Part shown: piece by piece, positions 36,618 to 45,808 of the stretch
Layout of the letters: every line of letters starts with the position of its first letter
Numbering within the stretch: the first letter of the stretch is position 1
From: Azospirillum ramasamyi
Lineage (GTDB): Bacteria > Pseudomonadota > Alphaproteobacteria > Azospirillales > Azospirillaceae
Reading direction: 5' to 3'
Assembly: GCF_003233655.1 (NCBI RefSeq)
Contig: NZ_CP029829.1
Coordinates: forward strand, 480,978-544,977
DNA length: 64,000 bases
Notes under the pieces: model-generated
The model's database searches: none
Told to the model about the DNA's origin: nothing
What the model saw: the letters and a program-made list of their open reading frames with translations, nothing else
Translations under genes and position numbers: made by a program

Positions 36618-38675
36618 TTACGGCCCGATCTGGGTCATCAGGGAGGTGCCGGCGAGATGTCCCGCCGGCTTCAGCGACGCGACCCGCAGCAGGGGCTTGG
36701 CGTTTCCGACCGCCTCGACCTGCAGCGCACGTTCTTCGGCCGGAGCCTCATAGACGGCGGGGAGGGCGATGGTGATGCGGGTTCCCTGGCCGGGCTCGCT
36801 CGCCACTTCGATGTCCCCGCCCAGCATCGCGGTGTAATGGCCGACCAGGGTCAGGCCGAGCCCGGCGCCGCGCGGCTTGCCCTGCCCACGGGTGGCCACC
36901 GCGCCGGTGCCGGTCGCCTGGACGAAGGGCTGGAACAGCCGGCCGGTCTGCGCGCTGGGAAATCCGCGGCCGGTATCCGCCACGATGAAGCGATACCAGC
37001 TGGCGCCGTTGCGCTCCACCTTCTCCGCCGACAGGGTGACGGTGCCCTCCTGCGTGAACTTGCACGCGTTGTCGAGCAGGTTCAGCAGGGTCTGCCGCAC
37101 CTTGGTGAAGTCGGAATGCATCTGCCCGAGCCCGGCGGGGGCGGACAGTTCCAGCGCGTTGCCGTAGAGGTCGGCGGCGGGCATCGACCGCTCGCGCGCT
37201 TCGGTCAGCAGCCGGTTGATGTCGAAGTCCTGCAGGCAGACGTCCATCGCCCCGGCTTCGATCTTCGCGTAGTCCAGCAGCGCATCGACCAGGGTGGTCA
37301 GCTGTTCCCCGGTCCATTGGATATGCTCGACGTCGGTCGCCAGTTCGTCGACGCCCAGCCGGTGCAGGTCGGTCATCAGCGACTGGCTGGCGTTGACGAT
37401 CTCGGTCAGCGGTCCATGCAGTTCCTGTCCCATATTGACCAGGAAATCGCTCTTGGCCTGGCTTGCGGCCTCGGCCATCGCCTTCTCGCGCTGAAGGCGG
37501 GTGTGCTCCACCTCCGCCTCCCGGCGTTCGCGTTCGGTTTCCTCGGCGGTGGCGCGCAGCGTTTCGACCGCGCGGGCCATGGCAGCGATCTCGTCCTGAC
37601 CGGACAGCGCCGGCAGCGTCACGTCGGTGCGGCCGGCGGCCAGCGCCGTTACCGCCGTCGCCATGGTCTTCATCGGCGCGGCCACGCTGCGCTGGACCAG
37701 CCAGAGCGCCAGCAGCCCGGCCAGCAGGATCGCACCGCCGATCCACAGCGCGACTGTGGTGTAGCCCGACAGCCCGTCGGCCAGCGTGCCGCGCAGGGCC
37801 TGGGTCCGCGCCTCCGCCCGGCGGCGGATCTCGCCCAGATTGGCGGCGATGCCGGCGGCGTTGGCGGCCATCGCCTCGGCGCGCAGGGTGTCCTCTTCGG
37901 CGACGGCCGTTTCGATCGCGGTCAGCACGCCGCCGGCCTTGGACAGCAACGCCGTAACCTCGTCGATCGCCTGCTTGGTGCCGGGAACCCACAGGTAGCG
38001 GTTCATCTCGGCCAGCCGGTCGCGGGCGACGGCGAGTTGGGCGCGCATCGCCTCCGCATCCTGCGGATCGCGGCGGTCGATGTAGCGGGTCAGGTGGTCC
38101 TGCATCAGCAGCACGGCGATGGCGGCGTCGCTGGCCAAAGCGGTCGAATCGACGCCGCCCGCACCCTTGAGCTGGTCCAGCTTCCGGCGGGTCTGGGCGA
38201 CCATCGGTTCAAGCACGCCGGCGATCTGGTCGCTGCGCTCGCCGCGCAGGGCGATCACCGTCTGCACTGCGGCCCAATAATCGTCGAACGCCGACTTGGC
38301 CTTGTCGACGCCCTGCCGGTCCGCGATCTCCACCGCACCCTTGGACAAGGTGTCGAGCCGCTCGCGCAGCGTATCGTGCCGCCAGGAGGCGTCGAGCAGG
38401 CTCTGGTCGTCGCCGTAGGTCAGATGGTCGCGCACGGCGACCTCAAGGTCGCGCAGGCTGACATCGGCGTCCGCCGCCGCCTGAGACAGGTCGGCGCGGC
38501 CGGAGAAGGCGCCGATGTCGCGCTGGGCCGCATAAAACCAGCCGAAGCCGACCAGCGCCAGCAGGACCACGAGCCCGAGCGCGATACCGAAGCCCGTGCT
38601 GACCCGGGCCGACACGGTCATGTCGCGGAATCGGGTCCGGCGGCCGCTCCGGGACAGAATGCCGTTCCGCTTCAC
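36618..38675 (-). CDS. membrane sensor histidine-kinase-like protein lacking the phosphoacceptor histidine
   Basis: 685 residues from a GTG with GGGAG just upstream; an ATG at 38621 lacks a ribosome site. Layout: membrane helix about 22-45, a helical periplasmic sensor of about 250 residues, second helix about 308-330, HAMP, a coiled coil, the dimerisation/phosphoacceptor region and an ATPase domain. The ATPase is intact: NLLDNACKFT (Asn536), DTGRGF and GAGLGL. The H-box, normally SHELRTPL, reads MGQELHGPL, with Gln417 (codon CAG at 37425-37427) in place of histidine. It may act as a pseudokinase or scaffold. No response regulator is adjacent. Confidence 0.9.
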   Translation of the reverse strand: MKRNGILSRSGRRTRFRDMTVSARVSTGFGIALGLVVLLALVGFGWFYAAQRDIGAFSGRADLSQAAADADVSLRDLEVAVRDHLTYGDDQSLLDASWRHDTLRERLDTLSKGAVEIADRQGVDKAKSAFDDYWAAVQTVIALRGERSDQIAGVLEPMVAQTRRKLDQLKGAGGVDSTALASDAAIAVLLMQDHLTRYIDRRDPQDAEAMRAQLAVARDRLAEMNRYLWVPGTKQAIDEVTALLSKAGGVLTAIETAVAEEDTLRAEAMAANAAGIAANLGEIRRRAEARTQALRGTLADGLSGYTTVALWIGGAILLAGLLALWLVQRSVAAPMKTMATAVTALAAGRTDVTLPALSGQDEIAAMARAVETLRATAEETERERREAEVEHTRLQREKAMAEAASQAKSDFLVNMGQELHGPLTEIVNASQSLMTDLHRLGVDELATDVEHIQWTGEQLTTLVDALLDYAKIEAGAMDVCLQDFDINRLLTEARERSMPAADLYGNALELSAPAGLGQMHSDFTKVRQTLLNLLDNACKFTQEGTVTLSAEKVERNGASWYRFIVADTGRGFPSAQTGRLFQPFVQATGTGAVATRGQGKPRGAGLGLTLVGHYTAMLGGDIEVASEPGQGTRITIALPAVYEAPAEERALQVEAVGNAKPLLRVASLKPAGHLAGTSLMTQIGP

Positions 38676-38813
38676 ACCGACTCCCGCTTGCGCTGTGCCT
38701 GACGATTCGCAGGGGCGGCCACACCCTGTCGGCCGGCTCCCGCGCGGCGCGGATTGTAGCTTGGTGATCCCCGCAGGCAAACAGACAAGTGCGCGACGGA
38801 GTACCGCCAATGA

Positions 38814-39644
38814 TCAGGAAATATCTCCGGAGGTGAAGGCATAGGCGTGCATGCCCAGGCTGCCATGCTCGAATCCGGCATGCAGCCGCTCGGTCCGCGG
38901 CTTTGGGCCGGCGGCGCCGAACGCCACCGGCAGCGGCAGGAAATGCTCGTCGCTGGGATGGGCGTGGCGGGAATCCGGGCTTGCGGTCAACCAATCGCCG
39001 AGGGCCTGGCTGTCCCCGGCCTCCAGCGTCCGGTCCAACCAGCCGGCGAAGCCGGTCGCCCAGGCCGCGGTGCTGGTCCCGCCGAAACGGAATTCCCGCA
39101 GATTGTGGACCGCGCCGCCGCTGGCCAGGATCAGCACCCCGTCCCGCCGCAGCGATTCCAGCCGCCGCCCCAGCGCGATGTGGTCGGCGGCGCTGCGGCG
39201 GGGCATCACCGACAGCTGGGCCACCGGGATATCGGCCTTCGGATACATCAGCATCAGCGGCACCCAGGCGCCATGGTCCAGGCCTTGCGCCGGGTCGATG
39301 GCCGCGCCGGTCAATTCGGCGACCCGCTCCGCCAGCGCCGGAGCGCCGGGGGCGGGATAGCGCATGCGGTAAAGCGCGTCGGGAAAGCCTTGGAAGTCGT
39401 GGATGGTTTCCGGCGCCTCGGCGCCGCTGACCGCGGCGTCGCGGGTCGTCCAGTGGGCGGAAACCGCGAGGATGGCGCTCGGCCGGCCGAGCCTGCGACC
39501 GAGCCCGGCCAGGAAGTCGCGGCCGGCGCTGGTCTCCAGGATCAGCGTGGGGGCGCCGTGGGAGACGAAGACCGACGGGAACAGGGCGGCGGAGGGTTGG
39601 GCAAAGGAGGACTGGGCAAGGGAGGACTGGGCGAGAGAGGGCAT
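38814..39644 (-). CDS. LigB/DODA-type extradiol ring-cleavage dioxygenase family protein
   Basis: 276 residues from MPSLAQSS. Conserved parts: PSVFVSHGAPTLIL near the start, VSAHWTT near residue 62 (metal-ligand histidine), LDHGAWVPL near residue 120 and ASGGAVHNLR near residue 180. This resembles DODA, the zinc- or iron-dependent class III extradiol dioxygenases, which open catechol rings; E. coli YgiD is a relative. Substrate unknown. Its first residues contain three five-residue repeats (LAQSS, LAQSS, FAQPS) coded by 15-bp tandem repeats. It stands alone after a terminator that ends the atp operon. Confidence 0.87.
   Translation of the reverse strand: MPSLAQSSLAQSSFAQPSAALFPSVFVSHGAPTLILETSAGRDFLAGLGRRLGRPSAILAVSAHWTTRDAAVSGAEAPETIHDFQGFPDALYRMRYPAPGAPALAERVAELTGAAIDPAQGLDHGAWVPLMLMYPKADIPVAQLSVMPRRSAADHIALGRRLESLRRDGVLILASGGAVHNLREFRFGGTSTAAWATGFAGWLDRTLEAGDSQALGDWLTASPDSRHAHPSDEHFLPLPVAFGAAGPKPRTERLHAGFEHGSLGMHAYAFTSGDIS
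39591..39635. repeat. in-frame 15-bp tandem repeats at the start of the dioxygenase gene
   Basis: Three 15-bp units code for LAQSS, LAQSS and FAQPS immediately after the initial MPS. Because the unit is a multiple of three, copy number changes would lengthen or shorten the tail without a frameshift. The repeat sits before the conserved fold begins. Confidence 0.7.
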
Positions 39645-39705
39645 GGACGAACGGAACTCCGGCCGGGCAATGGGGGAGGGCGGCGACGGTCCCATTCCAG
39701 CAAAG

Positions 39706-39735
39706 AAAAACCCCGGCGCCTAGGCCGGGGTTTTT
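39706..39735. terminator. bidirectional intrinsic terminator after the atp operon
   Basis: AAAAACCCCGGC...GCCGGGG-type stem with A5 and T5 flanks (AAAAACCCCGG paired with CCGGGGTTTTT). On the minus strand it follows atpF by about 85 bp and precedes the dioxygenase gene, so it ends the ATP synthase Fo transcript. Confidence 0.85.
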
Positions 39736-39820
39736 CGAAACTCCGTTGTTCACACCGCAACAATGGTCAGGAAAACCCTTGCCGCTGCGGAACCCGGTTA
39801 CTCCAATCGGTGGGGACCGA

Positions 39821-40300
39821 TCAGTGCAGGTGCTTCGGCAACTCGCTGATCGACTGCTCGATCAGCTTGTCGGCCTGCATCGGCGGCAGGCCGCCGGACA
39901 GGACGCGCTTGCTGGCGCCGATGGCGATGTCGACCGTCAGGTTGCGGACCTCGGCCAGCGCCGAGGCTTCCGCCTGGGCGATGCGGTCCATGGCCTGGGC
40001 CTCGCGACGCTTCAGCGACGCTTCCAGCTCGGTGCCGGCCTGGGCCCGCAGGCGGGCGGCCTCCTCGCGGGCGTAGGCCAGAACGGCCTCCGCTTCCTTC
40101 TGGGCGTCGGCCAGACGGCGCTGGTAGCCGTTCAGCAGAGCCTGGGCGTCCTTGTGCAGACGCTCGGCTTCGTCCAGTTCGGCACGGACACGCTCGGCGC
40201 GGCCGTCGAGAGCGGTGCCGATGGCAGCCGACGCCTTCTTCCAGACCAGGGCCACGAAGATGACGAAGGCAGCCAGGACCCAAAATTCAGCTGTGTTCAT
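39821..40300 (-). CDS. atpF: ATP synthase Fo subunit b
   Basis: 159 residues: one N-terminal membrane helix (EFWVLAAFVIFVALVW) then a long charged, Ala-rich helix that forms the peripheral stalk with b' and contacts F1. It overlaps the preceding b' gene by 4 bp (ATGA), so translation is coupled. The two-b arrangement (b plus b') is characteristic of alphaproteobacteria, cyanobacteria and plastids. It is the last gene of the Fo operon; the F1 genes are not in the window, in keeping with the split F-ATPase of this class. Confidence 0.95.
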   Translation of the reverse strand: MNTAEFWVLAAFVIFVALVWKKASAAIGTALDGRAERVRAELDEAERLHKDAQALLNGYQRRLADAQKEAEAVLAYAREEAARLRAQAGTELEASLKRREAQAMDRIAQAEASALAEVRNLTVDIAIGASKRVLSGGLPPMQADKLIEQSISELPKHLH

Positions 40301-40947
40301 CCCCGGCGCTCCTCAAGCACGGCCGCGACAGCGGCGTCCGCCTGGGCCTGATCGACATCGACACCGGCCAGACGGTCGGCGATATCGCGGACGATCCCGG
40401 TGGATTCGGCGCGGATGTTGGCCAGAGCCTGGTCCTTCGCCGTGGCGATGGCCGCCTCGGCGCTGTGCAGACGCTCCGCGATGTCGGCGGTCAGCTGGGC
40501 CTGGCGGGCCTGGTTGTTCGCCTCGATATCGGCGCTGGCCTGGGCGATGACGCCCTGGGCCTCGCTGCGGGCGCCGGCGAGGGACTTCTCGACCTGGGCC
40601 AGAATGGCCTCGGCCTCTTCCTTCAACTGGGCCGCCTTGGCGAGATCGCGCGAGATGCGCTCCTGCCGCGCTTCAATAACCTCTGCCACGCGCGGAAGCG
40701 CCTTCTTGGACATGAGGTAATAGAGAACGCCGAAGGTCAGAGCCAGCCAGAAGATCTGGGTCGGGAAATTGGCGGGATTGAGCTGCGGCAGGCCGCCGGA
40801 AGCGTGCTCGCCGCCTTGCGCCGCGTTCGGAGCGTGCTCCGCCGCGGCCGCCAGGACGGTGCTGGCCATCGTGGTGAGGGTGACGAGCGAGGCGCCCGCC
40901 ACTCCCGACCAGCGGGCCAGCCGGCCTTTGGCCAACAGGTTCGGCAT
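40297..40947 (-). CDS. ATP synthase Fo subunit b'
   Basis: 216 residues, longer at the N terminus than subunit b, with a signal-like Ala-rich stretch (residues about 12-40). The membrane helix follows at NPANFPTQIFWLALTFGVLYYLMS and then a long helical stalk with the GVIAQASADIEANNQAR segment. It pairs with subunit b as the stator. It lies 94 bp after atpE, a gap that holds two stable hairpins, and overlaps atpF. Confidence 0.93.
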   Translation of the reverse strand: MPNLLAKGRLARWSGVAGASLVTLTTMASTVLAAAAEHAPNAAQGGEHASGGLPQLNPANFPTQIFWLALTFGVLYYLMSKKALPRVAEVIEARQERISRDLAKAAQLKEEAEAILAQVEKSLAGARSEAQGVIAQASADIEANNQARQAQLTADIAERLHSAEAAIATAKDQALANIRAESTGIVRDIADRLAGVDVDQAQADAAVAAVLEERRG

Positions 40948-40970
40948 GATCGGTCCCCCTAGGCAAAGGA

Positions 40971-41037
40971 GCGGCGCCGAAACTTCGCTTAAGAAGCCCG
41001 GCGCCGCGTCAGAGCTGATTTTCTGAGAAGCCGCTCT
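40971..41037 (-). promoter_or_regulatory. two intercistronic hairpins between atpE and the b' gene
   Basis: Reading along the minus strand, a hairpin at 41037-41011 (AGAGC / GCTCT) begins five bases after the atpE stop, then a stronger one at 41007-40971 (GCGGCGCCG / CGGCGCCGC, loop about 19). No T-run follows. Such structures commonly protect the upstream message or thin out transcription, which would raise subunit c relative to b and b'. Confidence 0.55.
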
Positions 41038-41041
41038 GGCC

Positions 41042-41269
41042 TTAGGCGAACAGGATCAGGAAGGCGATCAGCAGAGCGAACAGCGCGACGGCTTCCGTCA
41101 GCGCGAAGCCCAGAATGCCGATCGGGAAGACCTTGGGCTGAACGGCCGGGTTGCGGGCGATCGAGCCGATCAGGGTCGAGAAGATGTTGCCGATACCCAG
41201 GCCGACACCAGCGAGGGCGAATGTGACGGCCAGACCGGCTCCGACGTACTTGGCGGCTTCAGCTTCCAT
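41042..41269 (-). CDS. atpE: ATP synthase Fo subunit c
   Basis: 75 residues from [10 protein letters not shown]; an upstream in-frame ATG (41278) is placed too close to the ribosome site AGAGGA and the known Rhodospirillum c subunit starts MDAEAAK. Two membrane helices form a hairpin; the polar loop contains ARNPAVQPK. The proton-binding glutamate lies in the second helix ([17 protein letters not shown]). Many copies make the rotor ring. It lies between atpB and the hairpin-containing gap before the b' gene. Confidence 0.96.
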   Translation of the reverse strand: MEAEAAKYVGAGLAVTFALAGVGLGIGNIFSTLIGSIARNPAVQPKVFPIGILGFALTEAVALFALLIAFLILFA

Positions 41270-41340
41270 GTTACTCATTCCTCTAGGTAAGGGTGAACTG
41301 GTTGAAAAGGACGAACTGTGTTCCGTGTCGACGCCGGAGC

Positions 41341-42084
41341 TTAGTGCAGTTCCAGCGCGTCGCGGATGTAGAGGCAGGTCAGGACCGAGAAGACGTAGGC
41401 TTGCAGGAACGCCACCAGGAACTCGAAACCGATCAGCGCGACGTTGATCGCCAGCGGGACGAGGCCGGTGACGAAGCCCAGCGCGCCGAAGCCGCTGATC
41501 ATCATGACCGTGAAGCCGGCAAAGACCTTCAGCATCGTGTGACCGGCCATCATGTTGGCGAACAGTCGGATCGAGAGGCTGACGGGGCGCATCACGAAGG
41601 AGATCACCTCGATCGGGATCAGGATCGGGGCGAGGGCCTTGGGAGCGCCGTGCGGCATGAAGAACGTGAAGAAATGCAGGCCGTGCTTCATCAGCGCCAG
41701 CAGCGTCACGAACACGAACACCGTGGCAGCCAGGGCGAAGGTGACGATGATGTGGCTGGTGAAGGTGAAGGTGTAGGGGATCATGCCGAGCATGTTGCCG
41801 AACAGCACGAACATGAAGATCGAGAACACGAACGGGAAATAGGGCTTGGCGTCGTGGCCGGCGTTGTCGCGCACCAGGTTCGCGACGAACTCGTAGAACA
41901 TCTCGGCCAGCGCCTGCAGGCGGCCGGGAACCATCGACTTGTTCGCCATGCCCATGACCAGCAGGGCGTAGATCGCCGCCACGGCCACGACCATGAAGAA
42001 GGCCGAGTTCGTGAAGGACACGTCGTAGCCGCCGAGCACGATCTGGAACAACGGGTTGATTTGGAACTGGTGCAGCGGATCCAA
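41341..42084 (-). CDS. atpB: ATP synthase Fo subunit a
   Basis: 247 residues with five to six membrane helices. The functional arginine is in the conserved [14 protein letters not shown] segment near residue 170, and [22 protein letters not shown] is the typical final helix pair. It forms the proton half-channels facing the c ring. It starts 12 bp after the AtpI gene end and precedes atpE by 71 bp. Confidence 0.96.
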   Translation of the reverse strand: MDPLHQFQINPLFQIVLGGYDVSFTNSAFFMVVAVAAIYALLVMGMANKSMVPGRLQALAEMFYEFVANLVRDNAGHDAKPYFPFVFSIFMFVLFGNMLGMIPYTFTFTSHIIVTFALAATVFVFVTLLALMKHGLHFFTFFMPHGAPKALAPILIPIEVISFVMRPVSLSIRLFANMMAGHTMLKVFAGFTVMMISGFGALGFVTGLVPLAINVALIGFEFLVAFLQAYVFSVLTCLYIRDALELH

Positions 42085-42096
42085 GGTCGTCCTCGC

Positions 42097-42465
42097 TCAG
42101 TGTGCGTCGCCGTCTTGGCGCTCGTTGTCGTCCCCAGTGGGCCGGCGGTAGCCGGCGGCGATGCCTAAGCCGTTGACGGCCCGGTAGACGTTCAGGACTC
42201 CCGCCGCGGCCCCCAGGAAGAACATGACGATCAGTCCCCAGGGCGCGGTGCCGAGCCAACGGTCGAGCAGAAGCCCGCCGCCGACGCCGACGATCATGGC
42301 AGCAACAAGCTCCGTCCCGATACGCCAGGCGGTGGCGAGGGCGCCCTGCGGCGGACGGTGGTATTTGCTACCGGGTCCGCCAGACCAGCCGCGTTGTCCC
42401 TCGCGCGCCTTACGCAACCGGGCCTCGAGGTCACCCAAAGGATCGGGGGGCGTTTTGTTGTCCAT
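42097..42465 (-). CDS. atpI: AtpI/AtpZ-type ATP synthase assembly protein
   Basis: 122 residues from [10 protein letters not shown] with GAGAGG just before. A soluble charged N terminus of about 50 residues is followed by two membrane helices ([20 protein letters not shown] and [19 protein letters not shown]). AtpI helps assemble the c ring or stabilise Fo; AtpZ partners it in some bacteria. First gene of the Fo operon (I-B-E-b'-F). Confidence 0.9.
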   Translation of the reverse strand: MDNKTPPDPLGDLEARLRKAREGQRGWSGGPGSKYHRPPQGALATAWRIGTELVAAMIVGVGGGLLLDRWLGTAPWGLIVMFFLGAAAGVLNVYRAVNGLGIAAGYRRPTGDDNERQDGDAH

Positions 42466-42651
42466 ACCGCCTCTCAATCACCCTTGGCACTCGTTGGCTC
42501 GCAGCCATGCGAAAGCGGCGAGACCATACGGGCGGGGCGCTACCCTGTCAAGTCGCAAAACCTGCGGTCTAAGTCTTTGAAATGATTGGGAAAGAAAGGA
42601 AATATCACGGATTTTGCCGCGCTGCGGCGCGTTGTCCCGCTCCAGCATGCG

Positions 42652-42687
42652 AAAAAACCCGGTGGTATGACCGGCTTTCCGGGGTTT
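42652..42687 (-). terminator. intrinsic terminator after the SCO gene
   Basis: On the minus strand a stem AAACCCCGG ... CCGGGTTT (one bulged base, loop about 16) is followed by six Ts. It lies about 30 bp after the stop of the SCO gene and upstream of the atp operon. Confidence 0.7.
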
Positions 42688-42715
42688 CGGGGGCTTTTCA
42701 CCCCCGCCGCCCGGA

Positions 42716-43330
42716 TCAGCCGTCGATCCGGCCGGACAGATCCTGCACGATCTTGTCGGCCGCGGTGCCGCCGGGATACACGCCGACGAATTTTCCGTCC
42801 GGCCCCATCAGGTAGATGAAGCTCGAATGGTCCATCAGGTAATCCTCGGGCTTCCCGTCCTTCATCGGCGCCTTGGCGTAATAGACGCGGTAGGCGCGGG
42901 CGGCCTCGCGCACCTGTTCCTCCGTGCCGGTCAGCCCGACGAGCCGGGGATGGAACAGCCCGACATAATCGTTGATGTGCGCCACAGTGTCGCGGTCCGG
43001 ATCGACCGTGATGAAGACCGGCTGGATCCGTTCCGCCTTCGGACCCAGCTGGTCCACCACCTGGGTCATCACCCCCAACTCGGTCGGGCAGACATCCGGG
43101 CAATAAGTATAGCCGAAGTAAATCAGCATGTATTTGCCGCGGAAATCGGCGTCGGTGACGGTGCGGCCGTGGTTGTCGGTCAGCGTGAAGGGGCCGCCGA
43201 TCGGCACGGCGGTCTTCACCCCGCTTTCCACGGTGGTTTCTGCGTTGCGCACCTGCCACCACGCGATGCCGGCGGACACGGCGATGGCGAGGACGGATGC
43301 GGCGGCTATGCGGATGAATCGTGCCTTCAT
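42716..43330 (-). CDS. SCO1/SenC family copper-binding protein
   Basis: 204 residues with an N-terminal signal anchor (ARFIRIAAASVLAIAVSAGIAWW) and a thioredoxin-like fold outside the membrane. The copper site is complete: YFGYTYCPDVCPTELG gives the CxxxC pair and LMDHSSFIYL the histidine. SCO proteins insert copper in the CuA site of cytochrome oxidase or keep thiols reduced. It follows the chemoreceptor-hemerythrin gene by 74 bp on the same strand, so the two may be co-transcribed. Confidence 0.93.
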   Translation of the reverse strand: MKARFIRIAAASVLAIAVSAGIAWWQVRNAETTVESGVKTAVPIGGPFTLTDNHGRTVTDADFRGKYMLIYFGYTYCPDVCPTELGVMTQVVDQLGPKAERIQPVFITVDPDRDTVAHINDYVGLFHPRLVGLTGTEEQVREAARAYRVYYAKAPMKDGKPEDYLMDHSSFIYLMGPDGKFVGVYPGGTAADKIVQDLSGRIDG

Positions 43331-43404
43331 GGTACGTCAGGAATGGGGCCGCTTGCCGCCCAGGTCAAGAGGCGGGGGGTGTCGGTTCTTCGGCCATATG
43401 CCCG

Positions 43405-45591
43405 TTACGCCGCCCGTCTGCCCCCGGATCGGGCGGCTGTTTCGGCGGCGAGATGCTCGCCGATCCGCTTGTCGGCGCGCTGGATGTGTTCGAACAGCCA
43501 TTCGCGGATGAGGGCCAGCAATTCGTCGGCCACGGAGTCGCCGGCATTCAGGCGGCGGCGCAGATCGCCGGCCCGGGTGAGCAGCGCTTCGTGCTGGGCC
43601 TTGTGGGCCTTGGCGTCGGGATAGCCGCACCGGTCCATCAGCCGCTCCTCCTGCTCGAAATGCAGGACGGTGTAGGCCAGCAGGCGGCCGATCGCCTCGC
43701 CCAGGGCCCGGCGCTCGCCGCCTCCCGTGGAGGCCTTCGCCCGGCGCGCGAGGGAGGCCGCCTCGTTCATCAGCGCGATCAGGATCATGTGGTCGGTGTC
43801 GATTTCCTCCTCGCCGACCGCCAGGCTGTCGGTCCAGGGCATGAAGGCTTCCGACCCGGCCGGCGGGGTGTCGTGGAGCGCTGCGAGCGGCGCCGCGTTG
43901 ATCGCCTCGACATTGACCAGGAAGGCGTCGACCATCGCGCGCAGCCCCTCCGCCTGCCGCGACAGCCCGCCGGCGGCGTCCAGCAGCGCGCCGGCCGACC
44001 GTTCGGTCTCCAGCGCCGCGTCCGACACGGCGTCGACGCTGGTGGAGACCTGCCGGGTGCCCTCCGCCGCCTCTCCGGCGCTGCGGGCGATCTCGCCGGT
44101 CGCCGCACCCTGTTGCTGGACGGCGGCGGCGATGGAGGTGCCGATCTCGTCGCTGCGGGCGACGATGGTGCCGATCTCGCGGATGGCGGCGACGGCGGTC
44201 CGCGTGGCCTCCTGCACCTCGGCGATGTGCCGGGCGATCTCCTCGGTGGCATTGGCGGTCTGGTTGGCCAGGGTCTTCACCTCGCCGGCCACCACGGCGA
44301 AGCCCTTGCCCATCTCGCCGGCCCGCGCCGCCTCGATGGTGGCGTTCAGAGCCAGGAGATTGGTCTGGCTCGCGATTCCGGCGATCATGTCGGCGACCTC
44401 GCCGATCTTCCGGGCGGCCTGGCCCAGCCCGTCGATCCGCTCGCCCGCCTTGTGCGAGGCCTCCACCGCCTGGGTGGAGATGGCCGACGAGGTCACCACC
44501 TGATGCCCGATCGCCGCGATGGAGCCGGTCAGCTGCTCCGCCGCCGAGGCGACGGTCTGCACGCTGGAGGAGGCCTGCTGCGAGGCGCCGGCGACGGAGG
44601 TCGCCTCGCGCCGGTTGCGGTCCGCGGTGGCGGACAGGGCGCGGGCGGTGGTCTCCAGCGTGCCGACGGCGGCGCCGACGGTGCGGATGGTTTCCGCGAT
44701 GGTGGCGTCGAAGCGGTCGGTCAGCCGCTTCAGCGCCTGGGCGCGCTGCTCGCCCACGCGATGCTCGATCTTCTGCCGCTCCCAATGGCCGGCAAGATCG
44801 ATCTGCTGGACGCGGAAGACCTCGACCGTGCGGGCCATGGCGCCGATCTCGTCGCCGCGGCCGAGGCCGGGTACGGCGACCGCGCTGTTGCCGCCGGCCA
44901 GCTCCTGCATGACCCTGCCCAGGTCGCCGAGCGGCCGGACGATGGCCCGGCTGACCAGCAGCGCCAGAAGCCCGGCGGTCAGCGCGATCAGCAGCCCGGT
45001 GCCGGCCAGCCGCCACGCGGCGCGGCTGAAGGCGTCGTCGACGTCGTCGATGTAGATGCCCGACCCGACCAGCCAGCCCCACGGGGCGAATCCCTTGACG
45101 TAGGACAGCTTCGCCACCGGTTCCGCCGAGCCGGGCTGCGGCCAGAGGTAATCGACGAATCCGGCGCCCTCGGCCTTCACCACGCGCACGAAATCCTGGA
45201 ACAGCAGCTTGCCGTTGGGGTCGGCGTTGCGCGACACGTCGGTGCCGTCGAGTTCCGGCCTGATCGGGTGCATGACCATGCGCGGGTGGAGGTCGGTGAC
45301 GAAGAAATACTCGTCACCGTCATGGCGCAGCGCCTTCAGCGCGGCCTTGGCCGCTTCCTGCGCCTCGGCGCGGGAGAGGGCGCCGGTCCGCTCGCGCGCC
45401 TCGAAATGGGCGATCAGGCCGTGGGCGATCTCCACCACGCTGCGGGTCTTGTCGCGGCGATCGGTCATCATCTCGGCACGCAGACCGATGAGGCTGACCA
45501 CGGCGATCAGAACCAGCCCGACACCGGACGCCGCCAGGATCGCTGCGATCTTGCCACGGATGCTGATGCGTTCGAACACGGCAACGGTCAT
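43405..45591 (-). CDS. chemoreceptor with Cache sensor and C-terminal hemerythrin domain
   Basis: 728 residues from [10 protein letters not shown] (a longer in-frame start is not conserved). Order: membrane helix about 13-35; single-Cache periplasmic domain about 40-190 ([26 protein letters not shown], given in part); second helix near 205-225; HAMP; signalling coiled coil with [20 protein letters not shown] near residue 425; and from about 585 a hemerythrin domain with [22 protein letters not shown] and LFEHIQRAD. The di-iron ligands all seem present, so it may sense O2, NO or iron. Fusions like this are known, for example DcrH of Desulfovibrio, but there the detail differs. Confidence 0.92.
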   Translation of the reverse strand: MTVAVFERISIRGKIAAILAASGVGLVLIAVVSLIGLRAEMMTDRRDKTRSVVEIAHGLIAHFEARERTGALSRAEAQEAAKAALKALRHDGDEYFFVTDLHPRMVMHPIRPELDGTDVSRNADPNGKLLFQDFVRVVKAEGAGFVDYLWPQPGSAEPVAKLSYVKGFAPWGWLVGSGIYIDDVDDAFSRAAWRLAGTGLLIALTAGLLALLVSRAIVRPLGDLGRVMQELAGGNSAVAVPGLGRGDEIGAMARTVEVFRVQQIDLAGHWERQKIEHRVGEQRAQALKRLTDRFDATIAETIRTVGAAVGTLETTARALSATADRNRREATSVAGASQQASSSVQTVASAAEQLTGSIAAIGHQVVTSSAISTQAVEASHKAGERIDGLGQAARKIGEVADMIAGIASQTNLLALNATIEAARAGEMGKGFAVVAGEVKTLANQTANATEEIARHIAEVQEATRTAVAAIREIGTIVARSDEIGTSIAAAVQQQGAATGEIARSAGEAAEGTRQVSTSVDAVSDAALETERSAGALLDAAGGLSRQAEGLRAMVDAFLVNVEAINAAPLAALHDTPPAGSEAFMPWTDSLAVGEEEIDTDHMILIALMNEAASLARRAKASTGGGERRALGEAIGRLLAYTVLHFEQEERLMDRCGYPDAKAHKAQHEALLTRAGDLRRRLNAGDSVADELLALIREWLFEHIQRADKRIGEHLAAETAARSGGRRAA

Positions 45592-45808
45592 GGCTGCGGC
45601 CCCCTGGCGATGTCCTGTGAAATTTTGGGGACATTTGCCGGGGCCGGCTCGGCCGTCAAGCCTAATTGCTCGTATATCCCACGTTTCGGTCAGCTGAATG
45701 TCATAAACGCAACCATAGCGGGGTGTGAGAGGCGAGGGCGCCGGCACCAGGGGGGCGGGAGGCGCCGTATCGACGCCTCCCGGACAACGTTGCGGCGAAC
45801 GGCCGCGG

